Assembly (NCBI GenBank): GCA_025617745.1
Contig: CM046854.1
Location: 56,694,258 to 56,758,257, forward strand
Origin: Heliocidaris erythrogramma
Lineage: Eukaryota > Echinodermata > Echinoidea > Camarodonta > Echinometridae
DNA: 64,000 nucleotides
Reading direction: 5' to 3'
In this document: positions 1-11,100 of the stretch, one piece after another
Layout of the letters: every line of letters starts with the position of its first letter
Numbering within the stretch: position 1 is the first letter of the stretch
Made by a program: the position numbers and the translations under genes
The notes under the pieces: generated by a model
What the model was told of the DNA's origin: nothing
What the model saw: the letters and a program-made list of their open reading frames with translations, nothing else
Databases searched by the model: none

Positions 1-999
1 TTTTTTTTTTTTTTTTTCAATAATTTATGAAACAAATAATTTACGTTTGAATAAAATACAGCTTAAAATGGGTTATAATGAAATAAAATGCAATTCTAAA
101 AGATATACTATGGCAGAAACTGTAACACTTACCCTGTTTAACTTCATGTTCAGCATTTTCGTGGGCATTTTCTGTCTATCGATTTCATTGGCCAATGATG
201 TTTAGACGGGCGAAGTTGACGTAGTCTTTCGGCCAAAACGTTCAAAATTGTCTCGAAAGTACAGTTCATTTATGAGACTAAATAGTTTGCAGATGAACAT
301 GTTACTACAAAAGTATGTCATAATATAACCGATGAAATATTAAATTTAATGACAAACTTGAATAATTACTAAAACAGGACACCAAACAAAAGACTACACG
401 TTATAGCGCAGCATACTTTTGAGACTAACAAAAGGTACAAGTTTGCACCCTCTTCCGATTTATCATTGAAATTACTCAAAATGGTACAATATTGCACCAT
501 TTACGAAGTTTGCTGCACATTGCACCTTTTTTCGAATGTTTGCACCATTTGTGCACCTTTAATTCTAAGTGTGTAAATTAAAATTCCTCCCATCAAGCTT
601 CTTCGTTTACTAAGAATTATATAGTTGTTCTGATTTCTTGTCTTCTCGTATAAGCGTTGACAGACTCCAGATTTCGGAGCAATATAACAAAATAGGTTTT
701 ATACATGCGTCAAATAGTTTTATATTCAAGTTTCAAGTTTATTTTATTCAAATGTTTACCTTCAAAAAGCAAAGGTACGTGAACTCATCAGTAATTACCC
801 AATATATGCAGACAGCATGACATATTCCAACATCAAAATACTCAGGTTAATAACAACAGCAGCAAAATTGATAAAATATGCCCCCCCCCCCCTAAAAAAA
901 ATAATAATAATAAATAAATAAATACAAAATAAAATTAAAAAGATTTAAAAAAACAAGAATAAAACAATATATACATGCATGGGAAGAAGAATTTACATA
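1..999. other. No gene seen; simple-sequence patches
   Basis: The window opens with a run of 17 T. No open frame here looks coding. A C run followed by A-rich AATA/AAAT simple sequence lies near 880-930. Nothing else is recognisable. Confidence 0.6.
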
Positions 1000-1470
1000 G
1001 TTTAATTTTTAAAGAAATCAATTTCTATTTTTAGTTCATGACTATCTTTTATGCATCTATTTTTGCTATGATTTTTTGCAGTGAATAACCTCTTTCTCTG
1101 TTGTTCACATTCATCACTAAACCAGTGTTTATTATCTGATTTCCTTTTGGATGTTCTACATATATTTTCTGGCATACTTTTGCTTTACCATTTTACACCC
1201 ATCACTACTGGTACAAAACACTTCACCAATCATGTCCATTATTAGTGTGTCAATATTGTCTTGACAAATATCTGTATTTTACATTTCTTGTAGCCGATCG
1301 AAAACCTGTTCAATATATTTAACAGCACTAATATCAATGTTTTTAACAAAGTTATCCTTCTTATCAGAAGACCATGTAGCTCTAGTGTTGCTGTTAAAAA
1401 ATTCAACACCATCACAAGTCTCAAAATTATCCTGAGGATACAAAATAGTCCTATAGGCTATAGACACTAT
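1000..1470 (-). pseudogene. LINE ORF2 remnant, linker between endonuclease and RT
   Basis: On the minus strand, broken frames read like the stretch between endonuclease and reverse transcriptase in CR1/L2/Jockey-type non-LTR retrotransposons. The clearest piece, at about 1,060-1,140, reads KSDNKHWFSDECEQQRKRL, which matches the usual 'WF(D/S)xEC...(R)KR' linker pattern of these elements. An upstream block around 1,279-1,440 contains QDNFETCDGVEFFNSNT and DISAVKYIEQVF in another frame. Several frameshifts and stops separate the blocks, so it is dead. It is distinct from the neighbouring LINE at 1.85-3.3 kb, because both run on the minus strand and this piece belongs upstream of an RT that is absent here. 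Confidence 0.6.
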
Positions 1471-1548
1471 TTTTATAGGTTATTTAACTTGGTATAGCAG
1501 TGTGCACTTTCGACCCGCCAGAAATGCCCCCAAGGAAAGCCGGATGCA

Positions 1549-1577
1549 AGGACAATGACAATGACAATGACAATGAT
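1549..1577. repeat. (GACAAT)n hexanucleotide microsatellite
   Basis: About four and a half tandem copies of GACAAT. The flanking sequence to 1,840 shows no gene. Confidence 0.8.
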
Positions 1578-1845
1578 ATTATTTTATTCCCATATCACAC
1601 ATTGACAGGGTATAGGAGAATGCAATTATACATGAACATAATTATAATCATTATTGTATTCAATCAAATAATTTACATAGCATTTGAAGTATATCGTTTG
1701 CAAATACATATTCAGCAAATTAAAAAGAAAAAAGAAAAAATAACAATCGAACACAAAGGCAAATAACAAACAATATTCAATTGAGTAAGTAAATTAATAC
1801 ATAATCCATGAATAACAGAAATAATTCTACAATATCCCAAAGAAT

Positions 1846-3285
1846 TGATTGATTGATTGATGCAAAATTTATTTCATCTCATTTTTCCATATATACAAAT
1901 AACAATATATAACAAAACAATATGATAACAATGTACAGAATCATGAAATGAAAAAGGAACCTACTGGAAAGCATAGCTTGTTTGTGTAGGTTCCCAAGAA
2001 TAAATATAACATTAACATAATTATCTTTATAACATGGGAAATTGGAAGTGAAATGCATATTTGAGAAAAAATATATATACATATACATGCACATGTGTAT
2101 ACACATACATTGGCGTATCTCTCAAAATTGCATAATTAATCAAGTAGTCATGAATCCTGTATATAATTATAATGAAATTTTCATAACAAGATGCTTCACG
2201 CCGAAAAACAAATGATAAGACAGGACTCAGAGGACAAGACAATACAAGACAAAACGGGACAAAACAAGACAGAAAAAGAAAGAAAAGGGAAAAAAGGTGG
2301 GAAAAGGGGAAAGAAGACAAACGTCAAGAAAAACAAGAAACTGACAGGATAATACAAGACAAAACAAGATAAAGACAGAAAGAAAGAGGGAAAACGGGGA
2401 AAGCAAGAAAAACAAGAGACAGAACAAAGACAAAACTGCACTAGAAGAGGGGGGAGTAACTTTAACTCGTAGATGAATTGTACTTTTGAAGTAAAAGTTT
2501 TTTAAACCCTCTACTGAAACTAAAGTGTGTGACTTTATTTCTAATTGGATCCGGAAGAGATCAGTTCCACAGTTTTGACCCAGTAAATATAAACGTTTTA
2601 TTTGAAATCAATGTTCTTGTTCTTGGTAGATGAAAAAGCCCGGCAGACCTAGTAGGGTAATCATATCATGAATATTGAGATTCTTTGAAAATATTGAATA
2701 AAATATATTGGGCAATTCGTTTCTATATAAATCGCTTATCTTTAGTATCTTATGTTTATGAAAGAGTGCATCGGTGTGCGCTCGGTAGTCCGAATGACAT
2801 GTAACACGCAGCGCTTTTTTTCTGTAAAAGTAAAACTCTATTTAATTGATAGTCAGCACAACTGCCCCATACTACTATACCATAGTTTAAATGTGGAAGG
2901 ATCAGTGTGGAATACAGATTTAAGAGTATACGGGTTGGGAAGTAAAATTTAACCTTGTTTATTATACCAATATTTCTAGAAACGACTTTACAAATGTTAT
3001 CTATGTGATCTTTCCATGATAGCTTATCGTCAATGGTGATTCCCAGAAATTTAGTGTTTGAAACCCTTTTTATATTTGTATGATCAAAAACTACATTACC
3101 TGGAAGCTCATTTATGATGTCACTAAAAACCATGTAGTAGGTCTTTTGTAGATTGAGTGATAATTTGTTGGCTTTGATCCATTCAGAAACTCGATCTAAT
3201 TCTTGGTTAATTGTGGCAATCAAAACGTGTGGGTCTTTGTGGGAAAAGAAAATATGTGCATTATGGCAAAGGCATATCATTGGCT
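1846..3285 (-). mobile_element. 5'-truncated CR1/L2-like non-LTR retrotransposon
   Basis: A LINE lying on the minus strand. Its 5' end, at about 3,285, is cut inside the reverse transcriptase frame. Its 3' end is a short TGAT/CAAT microsatellite at about 1,846-1,862, the kind of tail found on CR1/L2-type elements. Between the coding remnant (2,462-3,280) and the tail lies an A/G-rich 3' region with many near-repeated GACAAGA-like blocks (2,220-2,440). The 5' truncation is typical of target-primed reverse transcription. Confidence 0.65.
2462..3280 (-). pseudogene. LINE reverse transcriptase C-terminal part, frameshifted
   Basis: The frame from 3,280 shows the C-terminal RT/thumb region of a non-LTR element: INQELDRVSEWIKANKLSLN, then NTKFLGITIDD, then the LILPHLNYGIVVWG block. 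After about 2,756 the frame shifts: a continuation reads ISDLYRNELPNIFY and a further frame reads FTGSKLWN followed by an in-frame stop, ending at 2,462. 'GxKLWNxxP' is the usual closing motif of these ORF2 proteins. The catalytic motifs upstream (FxDxxKAFD, YADD) are missing because of the 5' truncation. Not functional. Confidence 0.75.
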
Positions 3286-4150
3286 GTTATGCCGCAAATA
3301 TACCGGTACTTTACTGATTAAAATCTGAGATTCAAAATTCGAATGCGAAATAAAGAAGTCAGTTAAAGACGAAACATAATTTTCTTGCAGAATTTTACGA
3401 GGCTGGAACGGTTTCTGATTTTTTCACAATATTTTAAAGAGCTGTTACATTATGAGGGCATTTGGTCACTCGGTGTAATATTTTTGAAGATGGATTTTTG
3501 AATTTGACGAAGCTGGAACAGGTTTCTGATTTTTCACAATTAAACAGCTGTTTCATTTTCAGTGTATTTGGTCGCTCGGCGTAATATTTTGATGATGGAT
3601 TATTGAAGATAGATTTTTTTTTTCTTTCCGCAGAAGCGGAGTTGAGATCTATAATTCAGAGCTGTACATACAGAGAGTCGCGATACCGAATATCGCTTGT
3701 GGTTGGTCAGTCAGTTCAAATATTTCCCTCCCATAGATAATGTGTGTGGGAGGTTGTAGGAACTATTGGCAGCTCCACGATCCGCCATGTTTATAACTTA
3801 GACCGCTACAAACTTACGAGCATTATGCCCGTGTCACAACTCTCTTTCTTTCATGTGCTCTGCTTTGATTAAGTTTGTTTGGGTTTTAACGCCATCTGCG
3901 ACCAATTTCATACATGTTGCTAAGAAACACAAAAAATGAAAAGAGGAACTCGGGAAGAAGTAGAATTAATCGTTTGGAGCATGGAGGAAAATACAATTAA
4001 TTGACAAGATGGCGATGGAAAAACAGAGTGTCCTGAAAGAGACACACCACAGATCAGTGACTGCCCTCGGATACCACCCTTTACGTCGTGAAATTGTGGC
4101 AGGATTTGAAGGTAACGCATAACGGTCCCAGAAATAGCATTTTGTGTTAG
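3286..4150. other. No gene seen; contains a 110-bp tandem duplication
   Basis: No supported coding region. Two degraded copies of an about 105-bp unit start at 3,397 and 3,507; both carry the pattern 'ACGA(G/A)GCTGGAAC...TTGGTC(A/G)CTCGG'. The rest is unremarkable AT-rich sequence. Confidence 0.6.
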
Positions 4151-4154
4151 CGGG

Positions 4155-4853
4155 TAACATCGGCGGTAGACATCACTGTCGGCTAGCGACAGACGGGTTG
4201 CCATTCTCTGATTGGTCAGTTAAGACAGTGCGATACACGTGTGCGCTGTGTGTGTACGTGAGCCGTGGTGTGTGCTATGATATATTACGTACATGCTCTA
4301 CACGCTGTATAATGTTGTTTTTGTGAAGTTTCTTCAAACTCTTTGACTTTTGCCAGTTTGTTGCTGTTTGTATTTCTAATCCTATGTTATCTCTTATGTT
4401 TTCTCTGTTTATTGGTTCTCCCATCAACATCTCAAATCTAAATTACTCTTTCATTTCTGTCTCTAGAAAAATATTCTCTCCCTTAATGCTCTCCATCTCA
4501 CCATCTCTCGATTTTTCTATCTATCTCTAATGATTTAGATGCCAGTCAATGTACCGGTACCTATCTACCTGAAAATGGCAACATGCCGGTCAATATACCT
4601 ATCTACCTGAAAATGGCAACATGCCGGTTAATATACCTATCTACCTGAAAATGGCAACATGCCAGTCTATTCTACCTGTATGTATTGGAAATCATATCAC
4701 ACACCTATGGCACACACCACGGCTCACGTACGCACACACAGCACACACGTATACTACATCGCACTGTGCACTGTCTTGGTCTTAACTGACCAATCAGAGA
4801 ATGGCAACCCGTCTGTCGCTAGCCGACAGTGTAACATCGGCGGTAGACATCAC
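4155..4853. mobile_element. Fold-back element with long inverted arms and flush direct repeats
   Basis: Arms at about 4,174-4,277 and 4,707-4,831 are inverted copies of each other; both begin at the outer edge with CACTGTCGGCTAGCGACAG. A 19-bp direct repeat (TAACATCGGCGGTAGACAT) sits exactly outside each arm, at 4,155-4,173 and 4,832-4,850. The centre holds CT-rich sequence and a short tandem array. No transposase frame is present. The direct repeats look like a target-site duplication, but 19 bp is long for a DNA transposon. Confidence 0.6.
4541..4674. repeat. 38-bp tandem repeat inside the fold-back element
   Basis: Three full units and a partial one start at 4,541, 4,585, 4,623 and 4,661. 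Each carries TACCTATCTACCTGAAAATGG followed by CAACATGCC. The first unit is 44 bp, with a 6-bp insertion; the others are 38 bp. Confidence 0.85.
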
Positions 4854-4855
4854 AG

Positions 4856-6660
4856 AACTCCAAAAGACGTAGAAGGCTCATACCCATTCACAACGCACAG
4901 ATCGCCGTATCGCCGTAATACCCGGTGTAGGATTCGCTCGAGTGCACACGCCGCCATGTTGCTTAGTCCTCGATCTTTTCAACTAACCCACCAGACCGTG
5001 TGCTTCTCAATGCTTATTTATATATCGGATCTTCTTTATCGAAATAAATGGACTTGTGCCTTCATCACTTGAAATTTTGAAGTTGGCTTTTCCACTGAAG
5101 TTCAGCTGCTCTTTCATACATTATAAGTAACGTCAACTAAGAGTAAGATCATGTAGGCCTACATTTATTTTTAGGGGAAAGGGGTCTCTTTCGGACACAA
5201 AGACGGTTAAAATTGTATTCTCGCAAGTTCAAGAAAATATCAAACAGTTGTTTTTTTTATCACTATTATCATTTTAGTTCCCTTTCAAGAAAGCATCCCG
5301 AGTTCGTTTGTTCACCTTCATCCTAACGTCAACTAATATCGTCAACTAATATCATGTAGGCCTACATTTTAGAGGAAAGGGGTCTCTTTCGGACCGTCAC
5401 AAAGACGGTTAAAATTGTATTCTCGCAAATTCAAGAAAAGCAGCCCGAGTTCGTTTGTTCACCTTCATCCTTCTTGACACCCTCTCGGAAAAAGCAACAC
5501 AAAATATACTTGCTTTTTTGGAACCATGTAGGCCTACATGACTTGTAAAACGTTATACTTTTTGTAAAGTTTCATCTGATATTTATTTATTTATTGATTT
5601 GATTTCAGGCAAAAGAAACAAATATACAAAGAAAATTGAAAATACCATCGACTATAGTGGCCAGGGATAGCCAAAGGCCATATATATAAAGGCCAACAAC
5701 TTTGTTGTTTTTCGCACTGTTTTATTTCTGCATTTTTCAAGTACAAAGTAAAGTATATTCAGAATCATAATAACATAATATACATAATCTACGTAATAAA
5801 CATAATATAATTACTTTTGACAAACAGATAAAAATCTACTTGATCGTTTAACAAAATAAGATATAAATATAATAACAAGAATATAGTGGGGCGATTCTAT
5901 GCTAAGGAGAGTGACATGATGCAGGAGACCGACATCGTAAGCATAAGCTCGAGATGATGACGGCCTCGGGATAGGAAATGAAAGAAGAAAAATAAAAGAA
6001 AGAGAAGAGAAAGAAGGATGAATATGAATTGAAGGGTAATGTGCAGGTGGCCGTGCAATATGTGAAATGAGTGATTGCACAAAGCCTCTGCTTAATTTGC
6101 AATTTAATTTGATGCCTCAATAAATGGTTAATTTTTCTCTAACAATATTAAATAGTAACTTTAATTGCTGTATTGATTAAGAAGGTGTTTTTTGTAATGG
6201 CTTTAAAAGAAAAAAGTGAAGTCCGTAACTTAAGCGAATCAGGTGAAGGAGTTCCATATGTCGGGGCCGTGATGCCTCATTGATTTTTTGAATTAAGGAT
6301 GTGTTCAACATACTCTGCCATGTTTCTTTTTATCTTTGACGATAATCCTTATATAAGTCAGGACTTTATTGATGAACTTTTTTAAATTGTGGATTAATCA
6401 GATTGGCAGGGGAACGGGGAGGGGGTTAAGTCTGGAGCCCTCCTCCCACTTTCTGAGTAGACGCATTGCTTAGCCGCCGCTTGAATCAATTTTTATTCAC
6501 CTGGTTTTTTTTTTAACTTTGAAGAAACGTTTGTATTTTTACAAGCCAGGCTCAAGATTCCCCTTTCATTGTCTTTAGGAGTTCTGTGGTAGACATCGGC
6601 AGCACACCACGAATAGTGCCTAGTGGTCATATTGACCACTACGAATACAACATGCAAAAA
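4856..6660. other. No gene seen; one local duplication and a LINE-like 3' tail
   Basis: At 5,133-5,475 an about 140-bp block is present twice (second copy from about 5,333); both copies share 'ATGTAGGCCTACATTT' and 'AAAGGGGTCTCTTTCGG'. At 5,580-5,610 an ATTTATTTATTGATTTGATTT stretch resembles the 3' tails of minus-strand LINEs elsewhere in this window (9.79 kb and 56.72 kb). The rest, to 6,660, has no recognisable gene. Confidence 0.5.
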
Positions 6661-6666
6661 TAGTTG

Positions 6667-7554
6667 GTATTTTCTGTCGCGTGTAGTAAAGGTATGGGGG
6701 GAAAATAAGATAAATATTTTAAATACTTGCTTTCAAATTCAGCCCTTAAAAATCTCACTCCTACCTCAAATGGCCGTTACTCGTTAGGAAGAACTTTTGA
6801 TATTTTCAGCAAAATCCAAAGTCAAAATCTTGTCCAAAACCGGAGAAATCCCCGCCGATTTGTTTCGCGATCGCGTGTTGTTTACATACTGCCGATGTCT
6901 TAGACTAAAATCGGCCAATAAAATTTTTGTCCACGAAGAAACTCGGGATCGCAAGCGCACATCGATCTTTACGATCGCGCACACAGAAAATCAGGACTTT
7001 TCCTTGTATGCCACAGGGACCGAATTTTTAAGGACAAAACTCTTTTGGGGAGATGTCAGCGCCTGCGGCGACCAGGAAATGTACACAATGACTCCGATAG
7101 CTCGTTTCGCGAGAATCAACAGTAAATTACGGATTTGATTTTTGGAAATATCTTTTCCAACATCGGTGAGTTGAATTTATTGTATTTCTTGGATATTTTG
7201 TGGTCGGTTTTTGTAAATTAAATTCCGATTTTGAGTGAATGTTTGTGCAGTGGTGTTTTAAAAAGTTGAGGTGTATGAGTGCCTACATTATACACACAAA
7301 GTATAGGAATGTAGCTATGAGTGATCGGCAGTATGTAAACAACACGCGATTGCGAAACAAATCGGCGGGGATTTCTCCAGTTTTGGACAAGATTTTGACT
7401 TTTCTGATTTTGCTGAAAATATCAAAAGTTCTTCCTAACGGCCATTTGAGGTAGGAGTGAGATTTTTAAGGGCTGAATATGAAAGCAAGTATTTAAAATA
7501 TAAATATTTATCTTATTTTCCCCCCATACCTTTTAGTACATGTGACAGAAAATA
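6667..7554. mobile_element. Fold-back element with about 230-bp inverted repeats
   Basis: The segment 6,667-6,896 and the segment 7,324-7,554 are near-complementary along their whole length: both contain TATTTTCTGTC at the outer edge, then a GTATGGGGGGAAAATAAGAT block, then TCGCAAAACAAATCGGC-like sequence, and end at ACATACTGCCGAT. The 427-bp interior is CpG-richer than its surroundings. A 113-codon frame (6,797-7,138) begins inside the left arm, so it is more likely an accident of the repeat than a gene. It sits just upstream of the WD40 gene. Confidence 0.7.
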
Positions 7555-7814
7555 TGGGGTATTTTGAAAACCCATGGACATGCATGTGTACACCCATATA
7601 TCTGAGTGGGCCCCCCGAGAATTCATAGTACACCTAAAGTCTCCTTAGGAGAAGCTACATGTATACGGTGAAGAACCTTTCAGTAGCATGAGCTACATGT
7701 AATGGGAAAGTGATTTTTCAAAAAGTGAGAACCTTCCTCAATTAGAAAGTACATGTACCATGTTCATTTCTGTAACCCTTTTGGGGATAGTTTTATTCTT
7801 TCGTTTTAAAATGT

Positions 7815-7970
7815 TTGCTCCAGCTTAATAGTTCATTTCTAGAAATTCTATTTCACTTGTTTCTCTTTGTGTTTATCATGCAGATGGCTATATTATTAAA
7901 CATGTAAGAGGTAGAAGGCTACAACCTCTTGGTGTCTCGACCAATGAACACATAGGCTAGGTCACAGGTT
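7815..7970 (+). pseudogene. Decayed duplicate of the first visible WD40 exon
   Basis: This stretch is a diverged copy of 8,013-8,165, including part of the intron, the acceptor (ATCATGCAG at 7,875-7,883) and the exon. The exon-like part from 7,884 reads DGYIIKHVRGRRLQ where the real exon reads DGFIKMWEVEGYKL, then meets an in-frame stop after NEHIG. A base insertion and the stop make it non-coding. The two acceptors are 201 bp apart. Confidence 0.75.
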
Positions 7971-8084
7971 CAATGACAAGGTCATAAGCTGGGGTGCCAC
8001 AAGGCACCATTTATGCTCCAGTTTAGTTCATTTCTAGAAAATCTATTTCACTTGTATTCATGTACATGTATGTTTATCTTGCAG

Positions 8085-8175
8085 ATGGCTTTATTAAGAT
8101 GTGGGAGGTGGAAGGTTACAAGCTCTCTGTTTCTCTTCATGAACACCAAGGCTGGGTCACAGATTTCTTGTACTG
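8085..8175 (+). CDS. WD40 gene, first visible exon
   Basis: Acceptor TTATCTTGCAG, donor GTAAAC. It enters with two bases of a split Asp codon, then reads GFIKMWEVEGYK and HEHQGWVTDFLY, one WD strand end followed by the start of the next blade. It leaves with TG of a Trp codon. Because the visible frame opens in the middle of a blade, coding sequence must lie upstream. Confidence 0.85.
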
Positions 8176-11100
8176 GTAAACTGCATCATTTTATCTTGGC
8201 AAGGTGCACAAAAATGCTAGTAGGCAGGCAGTAAATATGTCAAATAACTGAGTTAAATTAATATTTTAGTTATTTTCTCCTTTTTCTTTCCTATTATCCC
8301 AAAGATTTGCTTCTTTTCTTTTACTTCTTCTTTTTTTCTTTTTGGATACAGAAGCAAAAAAGATCATTGACATTGGCGTCAATGCAATGAGACCATTATG
8401 GTAAATGGGATGGGTAGGATCTGTAGGGTGAAGGAAATCAACAATTTTAAAGACAATTGGAAAGACAATTCAGATGAAATCCTGAAATGAAATTGGATCG
8501 AAGAAAGGAAAATTTTATGGTAAAACAGGGTGAACAGGAACTCTGAGGTGAATAAGAATTAAAAATGGGGGAAATATCTCCAGGATTGTTTTGGGTTTTT
8601 TTTTAAATATGAATTTTCCTCCTTTGTGACAAAAATAAAATGAAAAGAGTCTGTTTTATTACTGGGACGAAGGGATATTTTCATTAGCAAGTACAGTATA
8701 TATGACATTGAAATACAAAAGGTGTTTAATAGTTTATGATACTACTGGAGGTCTGCAGCTCTGCACTAAGGTCCATTTAGTTTTAGTATGGATCCATCAC
8801 CTCAAAGTGATTCTGTTGCTATCATTCTCTTTCTGTACAGGCCTGAAGCCAAAGTAATGTTTTCATCTTCCAACGATGGTACCATCATTGCTTGGTCTAC
8901 AGCAGCAGCTGTGCATGATCACATCTCAGTAAGTCAAATACTTCAGCTTCTTCCAGCTTCTGGTTTCCATAATCATTAGTGGATCGGCGGTGAATTTATG
9001 AAGATGCTTGACTGTGCCCCTACTAAAGTGACTTTACCTATTCAAGAATAATAACCACTAATAACCACCATCATGGTAGATGATGGCCTCAGATATAGAT
9101 AATGATTGTACTGGATGGTTAAATTTCATAATTAATTGTGGGGGGGGGGCAGAAAAACTTACTGCCCTGTAGGCATCAAAACTTTTTTCTGGTCGTAAGA
9201 CACCTTAGAAAATAATCACTTGAGAGAATGAAATATGCCTTTGGCACACTGTGCTAGAGGAATGAAATATTCACCTAGCATAGTGTGCCATTTTCTATAG
9301 ACCAAATGTATATACATGTACATGTATTCATGTACATGTATATGGGAAATTCGTAATTATGCGTTACTGAAACGATTGATGTTGGTGAACAGATTACAAT
9401 CGAGTTGGTGAACAAATTACATTCCAATTTCTGTTATCTGTTAAGGCAGAGTTTCTTCCATCTCTTGTAATGTCTTTCAGTACTTCTTAGTTCCTTTGAC
9501 TCACAGAGGACCTTGCGTGGTAAGATAAAATGCTACCACACAAACCTGAATCATTCATTGTCATTTTATGTATATTCCTTTATTCTGCTTTCCCCTGCAG
9601 TGTTAGGTGCAAAGATATAGATTAAAGGTATGTGTGTCTACCATGATTTCACTGCATTTCTTAACAGTTTGGTTCCCCTGTCTACACCATGGCCTTGAAT
9701 CTGCGGAGGCATCAGCTTGTCTGTGGCTTCAATGCTTGTATCAGAGTCTTCAGTTTAGATGAAAGTAAGTCTCACAACCACATTCTCTGATTTGATTTGA
9801 TTTCATTTCATTTATTTGAATACGGCATAAAAAAAAAACATGCCTTCAGCCGCAAGGCTGTTTTTCATTAAGTCAGTACATATTTTAAACAATACAGAAA
9901 AGGAGAGATAAGGAAAATAAGAAAAAGAGACGGAGAGAAAAAAAAAATAGAATGATTTATGAACAAAAGGTGTCATGATCAAGCCTTAGAATTATTATCA
10001 TCATTTATCTTTATCTAGTTTTCGTTTGTTGCTGTTTTAATGCATCTATGTACTCTTGTTATAGTGCTAATGATTAATGGTTTAGTTTGGCAAAGTTTAT
10101 AGTACCTACAGATGTATGAGCCTTCATAGATTTGACATGTTCACCTATAGATGAGTAAAATGAATTTTGCATTCGAACTTGATCTTCTTGGCAATAGGTA
10201 ATGTGTTCCCTCAATTTATATAGCATGCACATATAGTACTTAGACATATAGAACATTGTATTGGTGTGAAGCTGTTTGGAGATAGTGACTAGGAAAAGGT
10301 GGCTTTACTGAAGTTGAAACTACTAGTATCATTTGTCTTAGTCTTTGAATGGACTGTTATGAAACTTATTTTGACATCTAAATAATAGATTAGTATATTG
10401 TTAGACAACTGGGAGATCTTCAGATGTCTACAATTTTGAATCCCCCCACCCTCCAATTAAATCTGTCAATCTAAGTTATGATTTTGTATCTCTCACTTTT
10501 TCTCATCCAACCCTGCATGACCATCCTCCCCCTCCCCTCTCTCTTTCTTTCTTTCTTTCTTTCTCTCTCTCTCTCTCTCTTTCTCCTCTCTCTCTCTCTC
10601 TTTCTTCTCTCTCTCTCTTTCTTCTCTCTCTCTCTCTTCTCTCTCTCTCTTTCTCTGTCAATCTCTCTATCTTTTGTTTCCTTTGTCTCTCTTTCTCTCT
10701 TTTCTCTTTCTCTCTCTTTCTCTCTCCCATTTCTCTTTCTATCTATCTGCCTCTTCTGCTTTCTCTGTCTTCCTCTCTTTATCTCTCTCCCCCTGTATTA
10801 TTTTCTCTTGACACAGATCGAGAGAGTGGTCACCTGATAGATCTCAAGTATTCCTACAACTCAAAGGAACATACAGACATTGTCAAGTGCATTGTGTGTC
10901 TGGAGTCGAGAGTTTACTCAGCTGGGTAAGAGTATGAAACCAATATGTGAACAATATTTCCACGAATGCAGTAAAGACACATGCCATGTTTTATGTTATA
11001 GCAGTGATTGGTACTTTTGTTTTTGAATAGTGTAAAGGCATATGAACCATTATCTGAGCAGCAGCAAACCAATAGACTGCTTCGGTAATGTATGCAAATT

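Noticed and set aside
6797..7138. 113-codon plus-strand frame as a gene or the first WD40 exon
   Set aside because: It starts inside one arm of an inverted repeat and has no recognised motif. A splice from near 7,127 to 8,085 would be phase-compatible, but would not supply the missing strands of the first WD blade.
10478..10837. Long Ser/Leu- or Glu/Arg-rich frames on both strands
   Set aside because: Pure consequence of the CT microsatellite; the only real coding part begins at 10,817 in a different context.
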